Positions 57,751 through 64,000 of a stretch of DNA of 64,000 nt are shown here, piece by piece; position 1 is the stretch's first letter, and each line of letters opens with the position of its first letter. The DNA is from Deltaproteobacteria bacterium (lineage in GTDB: Bacteria; Desulfobacterota; Binatia; UTPRO1). The stretch spans positions 1 to 64,000 of the forward strand of contig JACQEO010000024.1 of NCBI GenBank assembly GCA_016200545.1, given 5' to 3'. The position numbers and the translations under genes were made by a program. Below the pieces are notes generated by a model. That model saw nothing but the letters and a program-made list of their open reading frames with translations. It had not been told where the DNA came from and ran no database searches.

Positions 57751-58257
57751 ATGAACTTGACTCCCTCCACGGACGCCGATAACGCAGGCGCCGTGGGACT
57801 CTGGGAGCGGGTGCGCGATCTCGCGGGCGGCGCCAAGCGCCGCATCATCGACGATCTGATTGCCGCGTATCACGAGGAGCTGCGCGTCGCCCTGCAGCTG
57901 CGGCTGCACGCCGAACGGGTACCCTATCCCAACCTGGCGGCGACCCTGCTGAGTCTCGCCGATCACGAGGACGCGCACGGCGCGCTCGTCCGCGAACAGC
58001 TGGCGCGTCTCGGCGCCACGGTCGTGAGCGCCGGCCCCGACTCCCCGCGTGGCGGACGCAACTACTGGGAGCGTCTCACCTTCGACCTCGAGGACCTGCG
58101 CGCCAAGGGCGCCCGCTACCGCGAGCTCGCCCAGCACTGGGACGTCGACGACGCGGAGACGGCGGCGGTCTTCGACCGTCTCGCCCATGAGGACGCGGCG
58201 CTGTGTCGCGTCATCGGCGACCTGATCGCACGCAGCGATCCGCACGCCGAGGATTGA
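57751..58257 (+). CDS. Ferritin-like helical protein
   Basis: 168 residues from ATG 57751. The four-helix pattern has acidic/His pairs: AYHEELRVALQLRLHAERV, SLADHEDAHGALVREQL, and RLAHEDAALCRVIGDLI. It is like ferritin-like or rubrerythrin-type domains that bind iron or haem. The stop overlaps the next gene by 4 bases (TTGA). Function unknown; iron or oxidative-stress handling is possible. Confidence 0.65.
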   Translation: MNLTPSTDADNAGAVGLWERVRDLAGGAKRRIIDDLIAAYHEELRVALQLRLHAERVPYPNLAATLLSLADHEDAHGALVREQLARLGATVVSAGPDSPRGGRNYWERLTFDLEDLRAKGARYRELAQHWDVDDAETAAVFDRLAHEDAALCRVIGDLIARSDPHAED

Positions 58258-58592
58258 CCCGCGACGCGCGACCCGGCGCGCGGCTGCGAGCCGGGTTCCG
58301 CACGCTGCGCGTCCTCTGGCACCTGCCGAGCTTCGTCCGCCTCTACTGGCGGCTCTACCGTGATCCACGCGTCCCGCTCGCCGCAAAGGCGGGGCTGACC
58401 GCGGCGGTCGTCTATCTGGTGTCGCCGATCGATCTCATTCCCGATTACTGGCTGCCGATCATCGGCTTCGCCGACGACGCCGCCGTGCTGTGGTTCGCGA
58501 CTCGCTGGTTCATCGCCGCGTGCCCCACCGAGGTCGTGACCGAGCACGTCCGTCGCATCGACGAGGAGCGCCGCTTCACGCGTCGCCGCTGA
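58254..58592 (+). CDS. DUF1232 (YkvA-like) membrane protein
   Basis: 112 residues from TTG 58254. The DUF1232 core is intact: [53 protein letters not shown], two short membrane helices with the SPIDLIPD motif. Function is unknown. Its 3' end overlaps the converging tlyA gene by 17 bases. Confidence 0.85.
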   Translation: MTRDARPGARLRAGFRTLRVLWHLPSFVRLYWRLYRDPRVPLAAKAGLTAAVVYLVSPIDLIPDYWLPIIGFADDAAVLWFATRWFIAACPTEVVTEHVRRIDEERRFTRRR

Positions 58593-59358
58593 CGTCCGGC
58601 GCCGCCGTCGTCGTCAGCACGAGGAAGAACTCGCGGTTGCCCGCGGGCCCGAGCAGCGGCGACGGATGGCGCGCGCGCACGACGAGGCCGGCGGCGCGGG
58701 CGAACGCCTCGATCTCGTCGAGGACGGCCGCGTGCAGCGCCGGGTCGCGCACGACACCGCCCCGTCCGACCTTGCCGCGGCCCACCTCGAACTGCGGCTT
58801 CACGAGAGCGACGATCGTGCGGTCCGGGGGCAACAAGCGCTGCACTGCCGGCAGGACGAGGCGCACCGAGATGAACGACGCGTCGATGGTCGCGAGGTCG
58901 AGGGGCTCGGGGATGCGCTCGGGGAGGAGGTGACGCACGTTGGTGCGCTCGAGGCTGACGACACGCGCATCCTCACGCAGCTTCCACGCCAGCTGCCCGT
59001 AGCCGACGTCGACGGCGTACACCCGCCGCGCGCCGCGCTGGAGAAGACAATCGGTGAAGCCCCCGGTCGAGGCGCCGACGTCGAGCGCCACCACGCCGCG
59101 GACGTCGAGCGCGAGCGCGTCGAGCACGGCGGCGAGCTTCATGCCGCCCCGGCTCACGTACGGGTGCTCCTCGCCGCGCACTTCGAGCGGCGCATCGCGA
59201 GCGACGCGGGCACCCGGCTTCTCGATGCGCGCCGTCCCGACGAAGACCAGTCCCGCCATGATGAGGCGTTGCGCGCGCTCCCGGGACTCCACGAGCCCGC
59301 GATCGACGAGGAGCTTGTCGACGCGCTGCGTGCGCTGCGTGCGTGCGCTCGCCGTCAT
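58576..59358 (-). CDS. tlyA: TlyA-family rRNA methyltransferase / haemolysin-like protein
   Basis: 260 residues from ATG 59358. An N-terminal S4 RNA-binding domain ([29 protein letters not shown]) is followed by an FtsJ-type SAM domain. The SAM motif [22 protein letters not shown] and the K-D-K-E type residues ([31 protein letters not shown]) are present. TlyA methylates 2'-O positions of 16S and 23S rRNA. It is 26 bases after ispA. Confidence 0.92.
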   Translation of the reverse strand: MTASARTQRTQRVDKLLVDRGLVESRERAQRLIMAGLVFVGTARIEKPGARVARDAPLEVRGEEHPYVSRGGMKLAAVLDALALDVRGVVALDVGASTGGFTDCLLQRGARRVYAVDVGYGQLAWKLREDARVVSLERTNVRHLLPERIPEPLDLATIDASFISVRLVLPAVQRLLPPDRTIVALVKPQFEVGRGKVGRGGVVRDPALHAAVLDEIEAFARAAGLVVRARHPSPLLGPAGNREFFLVLTTTAAPDVSGDA

Positions 59359-59384
59359 TGCGGATGCCGCGGCGCCGCCCGTCC

Positions 59385-60281
59385 TCAGCGTCCTGCGGCG
59401 CGCTCCACGATGAAGGTCGCGAGCGCACGCAGCGGCGCGGCGCGCTCGCCGAGCGGCGCGAGCGCGGCGAGGCAGCGCGCGAGCAGCGCGCGGGCGACAC
59501 CACACGCACCGTCGACGCCGAGCACCGCGGGATACGTCGCCTTGCCGTGCGCCGCGTCGCCGCCCTCGCGCTTGCCGGTAACCGCGGTCGACGCGGTGGC
59601 GTCGAGGAGATCGTCGGCGACTTGGAACGCGAGGCCGAGCTCGTGACCGTACGCACGCAGCGCCCGCAGCGCGGCGTCGGCAGCGCCGCCGGCGAGCGCG
59701 CCTACCTCCACGGCGGCGGCAATGAGCGCGGCGGTCTTGCGGCGATGGATGGACTCCACGAGCGCGATGTCGGCGCGCACACCCTCGGCCTCGAGGTCGG
59801 CGACCTGGCCGCCTACCATGCCGGCGGCGCCCGCGGCGTGCGCAATCACCGCGATCACCGCGAGCGCGCGCGTCGGCTCGAGGCCGGTGGTCGCGGCGCC
59901 CGCCGCGGCGAGGGCGAAGGCCTCGGTCAGCAGCGCGTCGCCGGCGAGGATCGCGTGCGCCTCGTCGAAGGCGACGTGCACCGTCGCGCGACCGCGGCGC
60001 AGGTCGTCGTCGTCCATCGCCGGTAGGTCGTCGTGAACGAGCGAGTAGGTGTGGATGAGCTCGACGGCGCAGGCGAAGGGCAGCGCACGCTCGTGTGTGC
60101 CGCCGGCGGCCTCGCATGCCATGAGCACGAGGATCGGGCGCACGCGCTTGCCGCCGGAGAAGACCGCGTATCGCATCGCCTCGAGCAGGCTGCGTGGGAC
60201 GCCGTCGGTGGGCGCAAGTGCGCGCTCGAGCGCCGTCTCGATCACCGCGCGGCGCTCCGCGAGATAGGCCTCGACGTTCAC
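59385..60281 (-). CDS. ispA: Polyprenyl (farnesyl) diphosphate synthase
   Basis: 298 residues from GTG 60281. The first Asp-rich motif reads [15 protein letters not shown] (Asp84, Asp85 and Asp90) and the second [16 protein letters not shown] is the substrate-phosphate site. It makes farnesyl or geranylgeranyl diphosphate. It overlaps xseB by 4 bases. In many bacteria dxs sits next, but here tlyA follows directly. Confidence 0.92.
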   Translation of the reverse strand: MNVEAYLAERRAVIETALERALAPTDGVPRSLLEAMRYAVFSGGKRVRPILVLMACEAAGGTHERALPFACAVELIHTYSLVHDDLPAMDDDDLRRGRATVHVAFDEAHAILAGDALLTEAFALAAAGAATTGLEPTRALAVIAVIAHAAGAAGMVGGQVADLEAEGVRADIALVESIHRRKTAALIAAAVEVGALAGGAADAALRALRAYGHELGLAFQVADDLLDATASTAVTGKREGGDAAHGKATYPAVLGVDGACGVARALLARCLAALAPLGERAAPLRALATFIVERAAGR

Positions 60282-60526
60282 TCCGACTCCGGGTCGAGCG
60301 GCCGCGTGCTCAGCCGACCCTGGGAATCGCGCATCAGCACCTCGACGCGTTGTTCGACCTCGGCGAGCTTCTCGTTCAGGACGCGCACCAGACCGACCCC
60401 GCGCTCGAACGCGGCGAGCGCGTCCTCGAGCGAGAGCTCGCCAGACTCGAGGCGCTGCACCGTCTCCTCGAGGTCCTGGAGCGCGTCCTCGAAGCGGACG
60501 CGCTTCGCCGCGTGCGTGTCAGCCAT
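60278..60526 (-). CDS. xseB: Exonuclease VII small subunit
   Basis: 82 residues. [54 protein letters not shown] is the XseB signature, a helical hairpin. It forms the nuclease with XseA. It overlaps ispA (GTGA). Confidence 0.93.
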   Translation of the reverse strand: MADTHAAKRVRFEDALQDLEETVQRLESGELSLEDALAAFERGVGLVRVLNEKLAEVEQRVEVLMRDSQGRLSTRPLDPESE

Positions 60527-60607
60527 GCGTGCTCTCCGCCTTAACGCGAAACCCGCGCGATGAAAATAGCGCGAGAAGCGCCCGCGGCGTGTGTTCGGAC
60601 GCCGTGC

Positions 60608-61825
60608 TCACGAGTCGGAGCGCGGCGGGGCGGTGATGCGCGCGCGCGCGCGACCGACCGCGAACGTGAGCTCCACCGCGTCCCCTTCGGCGAGGGTGCC
60701 GGCGTCGCGCACGACCGTGCCGTCCGGGCGGCGTGTGAGGCTGTAACCGCGCTGCAGGACGGCAAGCGGGCTCAAGTCGTCGAGCGAGCCGGCGGCGCCG
60801 GCGACGCGTGCGCGTCCGTCACGCAACGTCGCGCCGATGGCGCGCTGCAAGCGTGCCTCCAGACTCGCGGCGCGCGCGCCGAGGTCGCGCACGGTGCGCC
60901 GTGGGTCGCGCACGCGTGCCGCGAGCGCGCCGACGCGACGCTGCTCGGCGCCGCAACGCCGTAGGAGCGCGTCGCCGAGCGCGCCGGCGCCACGCGCGAG
61001 GCGCGCCTCGAGATCCGCGACGCGCGGCACCACCATCTCGGCGGCAGCAGTCGGCGTCGGCGCGCGGCGATCGGCGACCAGGCACGCGATCGTGAAGTCC
61101 ACCTCGTGGCCGATGGCGGCGACGACCGGCAGCCGCGACGCGACGATCGCCCGCCCCACCCGCTCTTCGTTGAACGGCCAGAGATCCTCGAGCGAACCGC
61201 CGCCGCGCCCGACGATCAACACTTCGAGCGCGGGATGGGCGTTCAAGTCGTCGAGCGCGCGCACGATGTCGTCGGCGGCGCCGGCGCCCTGCACGCGCAT
61301 CGGCCGGATGACGACGTGCAGCGCCGGGCAGCGGCCGCGTAGGATGACCAAGATATCGTGCAGCGCGGCGCCGCCGAGCGCGGTGGCGATGCCGATGTGG
61401 CGCGGAAAGAACGGCAGCGGCCGCTTGCGGTCCTCGTCGAAAAGTCCCTCGGCGGCGAGGCGCTCTTTCAATTGCTCGAACGCGAGCTGCAGGGCGCCGC
61501 GGCCAAGCGGCTCGAGCCGGTCGACGTAGAGCTGGAGGTCGCCGCGCGCGGGATAGAGGCCGATCTGCCCCTGGACAACGACCTGCTGGCCGTCGGCCGG
61601 CGCGAAGACGAGGAGCTGCGCGGCGCTGCGGAAGAGGACGCAGCGAAGCTGGCTGCGATCGTCCTTCAACGTGAAGTAGAGGTGCCCCGAGGCGGCGGGG
61701 TGCAGGTTCGAGATCTCGCCCGCGACCAGGACGCCCCCGAGCTCGGCGGCGAGCGTGTCGCGTACCATCTGCGTCAGTTGACTGACGGTGAGCGGCGCCG
61801 GTGCGCGCCGCGAGCGCGGAAGCAT
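60608..61825 (-). CDS. xseA: Exonuclease VII large subunit
   Basis: 405 residues from ATG 61825. An OB-fold (LTVSQLTQMVRDTLAAELGGVLVAGEISNLHPAASGHLYFTLKD) is followed by the catalytic domain with IARGGGS-type VGRGGGSLEDLWPFNEE and AAIGHEVDFTIACLVADRRAPTPTAAAE. A long C-terminal coiled region binds XseB. One detail is unusual: GIATALGGAALHDI replaces the common T(S/D)xxGAAxxDI. It is 81 bases upstream of xseB. Confidence 0.93.
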   Translation of the reverse strand: MLPRSRRAPAPLTVSQLTQMVRDTLAAELGGVLVAGEISNLHPAASGHLYFTLKDDRSQLRCVLFRSAAQLLVFAPADGQQVVVQGQIGLYPARGDLQLYVDRLEPLGRGALQLAFEQLKERLAAEGLFDEDRKRPLPFFPRHIGIATALGGAALHDILVILRGRCPALHVVIRPMRVQGAGAADDIVRALDDLNAHPALEVLIVGRGGGSLEDLWPFNEERVGRAIVASRLPVVAAIGHEVDFTIACLVADRRAPTPTAAAEMVVPRVADLEARLARGAGALGDALLRRCGAEQRRVGALAARVRDPRRTVRDLGARAASLEARLQRAIGATLRDGRARVAGAAGSLDDLSPLAVLQRGYSLTRRPDGTVVRDAGTLAEGDAVELTFAVGRARARITAPPRSDS

Positions 61826-61898
61826 CGCCGCGACCCTAACAACGCCGGCGCGCAGCGACAAGTCGCACCGACCCGGCGGCAGCCGCGCCCGATGTGCG

Positions 61899-63287
61899 TC
61901 AGTCGCTCTTCGCGACCAACGTCTTGAAGACCTTCCAGCTCTTCAGAAGCTCGAGCGCGTGATCGAGCTGCGGATCCTTGCCGAGCTCGCCTTCCTTGAT
62001 GCCCGCCTCGCCTTCCTCGGAGGGCATCTCGTCGGGTGCTGCGGGCGGCGGTGCGACTTCGGTGTCACCCGGCTCCGAGTTCTGCTGCGGCTGCGGCTTC
62101 CGTTTCTGCTCGAAGTGCCGCGGTAGGTTCTCCTCGCGCAGCAGCTGCTGCGCGGTCTTCCCGCCGCCTGCTGGGCGTGTCATCAGCACGTTGTCCATGA
62201 TGATGTCGGGAACGATGCCGGTCGCCTGGATCGAGCGTCCGCTCGGCGTGTAGTAGCGCGCCGTCGTGAGACGGAGCGCGGAGTTGTCGTCGAGCGGTAG
62301 AATCGTCTGCACCGAGCCTTTGCCGAACGTCTGCGTACCGAGGATGATCGCGCGCTTGTGGTCTTGGAGCGCGCCGGCGACGATCTCCGAGGCGCTCGCG
62401 GTGCCGCCGTTCACGAGCACGACCATCGGAAAGTCCATGTAGCTTCCGGGCCGGCGTGCGAAGTACTTCTGCTTCTGATTCTCGAGGCGCCCGTCGGTGT
62501 AAACGATCAGCCCGGAATCGAGGAAGGTGTCGGAGACTTTCACCGCCTGGGTGAGGAGCCCGCCTGGATCGTTCCGCAGATCCAAGACTATGCCCTCGAT
62601 CGGCCCCTCGCGTGTCCATTGCTCGAGCACGCGCTCGACGTCGGTGTCGGTGCGCTCCTGGAACTGCGTGACGCGGAGGTAGCCGTAACCCTTCTCGAGG
62701 CTCTTCGACTTGACGCTCTGGATCTTGATGACCTCGCGCAGCAACGAAACGTCGAAGATCTCGTTCACCTTTTCGCGCTTGATCGAGAGCACGACCTTGC
62801 TACCCTTCGGGCCGCGCATCTTCTTCACCGCGTCGACGAGCGTCATGTCCTTGGTGAACTGACCGTCGATCTTGATGATCATGTCGCCGGCCTTCATGCC
62901 GGCGCGGTAGGCGGGAGTGTCTTCGATCGGCGACACCACCGTGAGCACGTTGTTGCGCATCGTGATCTCGATGCCGAGACCGCCGAAGCTGCCCTTGGTG
63001 TCGACCTGGAGCTCCTTGTAGAGCTCGGGCGTCAGGTAGGCGCTGTGCGGATCGAGGGAGGTGAGCATGCCGTTGATGGCGCCCTCGATCAGCTGATCGC
63101 TCGACACCTCGTCGACGTAGTTCTTCTGGACGATCGCAAGGATGTTGGTGAAGATTTGCAGGTTTTCGTAGGAGGCGTCCTTGCCGACGGCGTCGACTTT
63201 CGTGACCCCGCGCCCGCCCGAGAAGAGCACCGCGAGAATGGCAAAGAGTGCGAGGACTCCCGTGAGGCTGCGTCGCCGACGTGACAT
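61899..63287 (-). CDS. ctpA: C-terminal processing (S41) peptidase
   Basis: 462 residues from ATG 63287. A signal anchor (SLTGVLALFAILAVLFSGG) precedes a helical N-domain, then a PDZ domain (GIEITMRNNVLTVVSPIEDTPAYRAGMKAGDMIIKIDG). The S41 core has the Ser in LVNGGTASASEIVAGAL and the Lys in GTQTFGKGSVQ. A charged, Pro-rich tail ends it. It cleaves C-termini of periplasmic proteins. It lies 73 bases upstream of xseA. Confidence 0.93.
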   Translation of the reverse strand: MSRRRRSLTGVLALFAILAVLFSGGRGVTKVDAVGKDASYENLQIFTNILAIVQKNYVDEVSSDQLIEGAINGMLTSLDPHSAYLTPELYKELQVDTKGSFGGLGIEITMRNNVLTVVSPIEDTPAYRAGMKAGDMIIKIDGQFTKDMTLVDAVKKMRGPKGSKVVLSIKREKVNEIFDVSLLREVIKIQSVKSKSLEKGYGYLRVTQFQERTDTDVERVLEQWTREGPIEGIVLDLRNDPGGLLTQAVKVSDTFLDSGLIVYTDGRLENQKQKYFARRPGSYMDFPMVVLVNGGTASASEIVAGALQDHKRAIILGTQTFGKGSVQTILPLDDNSALRLTTARYYTPSGRSIQATGIVPDIIMDNVLMTRPAGGGKTAQQLLREENLPRHFEQKRKPQPQQNSEPGDTEVAPPPAAPDEMPSEEGEAGIKEGELGKDPQLDHALELLKSWKVFKTLVAKSD

Positions 63288-63378
63288 GGTGCGCTCCGTG
63301 TGGGCCGAAAAGATCGTCGGATTATACCGGAGGCGCGCGGACCCGCAAACCCGCGTCTTTGCGGGCACGACGACCGTC

Positions 63379-63816
63379 TCAACGACGGACGGCGGCGTCG
63401 GGGGCGAGCGTTCGCAGATAGGCGATCACCGCCCAGCGCTCGTTCTCGGCGAGCGCGCCGCGAAAGGAGGGCATGGCGGTGCCCGGCTTCCCTTCGGTGA
63501 TGCGGTAGAAGAGGTACGAATCCGAGTGCTGCGCAAGGACGTCGCTGTCGCGGAATTTGGCGGGCGGCGGCGCCAGGCCGGCTGCGGCGACGCCGCGGCC
63601 GTCGGCGTGCTCGCCGTGACAGCTCACGCAATTGCTCTCGAAGACGGCGGCGCCCTCGGCCACCGCCGCGGGATCGTGCAAGCGCGGATTGACGCGCGCG
63701 GCGACGTTGGCGGGCAGATCCTCGCGCGGTACGCTGCTCGACGCGCGCGTCCAGAGCTCGGCGCCAATCGCCGCCGCCACAGCGACGCCGACGAGCGCTG
63801 CGCCCGTCCGCGTCAT
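63379..63816 (-). CDS. Secreted class I cytochrome c
   Basis: 145 residues from ATG 63816. An uncleaved or cleaved signal (GAALVGVAVAAAIGAELW) precedes the haem site NCVSCHGEHADGRG (CxxCH) and an axial Met in TAMPSFRGAL. It has one haem and lies in the periplasm or is membrane-anchored. The ATG overlaps the stop of the upstream membrane protein, so the two are coupled and may act together. Confidence 0.9.
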   Translation of the reverse strand: MTRTGAALVGVAVAAAIGAELWTRASSSVPREDLPANVAARVNPRLHDPAAVAEGAAVFESNCVSCHGEHADGRGVAAAGLAPPPAKFRDSDVLAQHSDSYLFYRITEGKPGTAMPSFRGALAENERWAVIAYLRTLAPDAAVRR

Positions 63817-64000
63817 GGCCGCGCCGCCTGCGCGCGCTCGAGGCGCACGCCGGAACGCGCCAGCAGCGTGTAGACGGCGCCGACGACGAGCGCGACCAGG
63901 AGCGCTGCCTGCGCCAGCAGCGGTTCGAGGAACGGATAGACCGCGAGCCAATCGCGCAGCACGATCGGGTCGGGAATCGCGACCGGCGTCACCGAGACCA
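63813..64000 (-). CDS. C-terminus of a membrane protein, possibly FTR1-type permease (partial)
   Basis: The frame is open from the window edge to TGA 63813-63815. It shows one amphipathic segment (IVLRDWLAVYPFLEPLLAQ) and a membrane helix (AALLVALVVGAVYTLLA), with a basic tail. FTR1-family iron permeases end in this way and occur beside cytochrome c genes. The fragment is too short for a firm call. Confidence 0.5.
   Translation of the reverse strand, partial: VSVTPVAIPDPIVLRDWLAVYPFLEPLLAQAALLVALVVGAVYTLLARSGVRLERAQAARP

Overview
The window is a GC-rich, Gram-negative-type bacterial chromosome segment. Lipoproteins, an apolipoprotein N-acyltransferase, a CsgG-like outer-membrane lipoprotein and many Sec-exported proteins all imply two membranes. 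Very long secreted proteins with Thr/Pro (TPT-type) linkers and Cys-rich repeats, a MaoC/acyl-CoA dehydrogenase island and a GatCAB operon fit an uncultured deltaproteobacterial-like lineage, for example Binatia/Desulfobacterota_B. That placement is an impression from gene style, not a computed result. Housekeeping genes dominate, so this is chromosome, with small mobile or decaying patches.

Layout. 1-645: start of a secreted repeat protein running off the left edge. 1208-3014: three-lipoprotein operon (CsgG, DUF4810, GNA1162/DUF799). 3234-8807: membrane histidine kinase, a broken sigma54-type response regulator and lnt. 8859-11166: mobile-element graveyard (IS256-like fragment, integrase C-terminus, tRNA-Ser with a displaced 56-bp copy of its 3' end, and an RHH/PemK toxin-antitoxin pair between the two copies). 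11238-15146: fatty-acyl island (broken acyl-CoA dehydrogenase, intact acyl-CoA dehydrogenase, divergent MaoC hydratase, TetR regulator). 15160-21147: Nudix, serS, yraN and gatCAB. 21358-29066: two giant convergent secreted proteins, one with a 54-bp minisatellite interrupted by a frameshift. 29492-32126: two divergent enhancer-binding-protein-like regulators that lack the sigma54 contact loop. 32253-39529: ferritin-like protein, argJ, a Phd/PIN toxin-antitoxin pair, secA and a fatty-acid-hydroxylase-like protein.

39654-43169 holds the most unusual module: BlaI repressor and M56 metalloprotease genes flanked by two isoprenylcysteine-methyltransferase-like genes and followed by an MFS transporter. 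Two near-identical 22-bp dyads (19 of 22 bases the same), one in front of each methyltransferase gene, look like the operators. 43191-50993 is a long co-directional run with 4-base stop/start overlaps (TPP enzyme, CinA-type protein, lipoprotein, DUF309, engB, glycosyltransferase, an unknown protein, spore-photolyase-like radical SAM protein, murI). 51248-54752: secreted alpha/beta hydrolase and a LysR regulator with matching 13-bp boxes in front of both genes. 54841-57632: rpoZ, dnaJ, a MerR/CbpM-like protein and rpoH, a compact heat-shock cluster. 57751-64000: ferritin-like protein, DUF1232 protein, tlyA, ispA, xseB, xseA, a C-terminal processing protease, cytochrome c and the C-terminus of a membrane protein.

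Several genes carry lesions (response regulator, acyl-CoA dehydrogenase, TPT-repeat protein, the TGA-interrupted secreted protein). From sequence alone these could be real pseudogenes, phase-variable loci or draft-assembly errors. Several promoters place the predicted transcription start at or within a few bases of the start codon, which suggests leaderless translation is common here.
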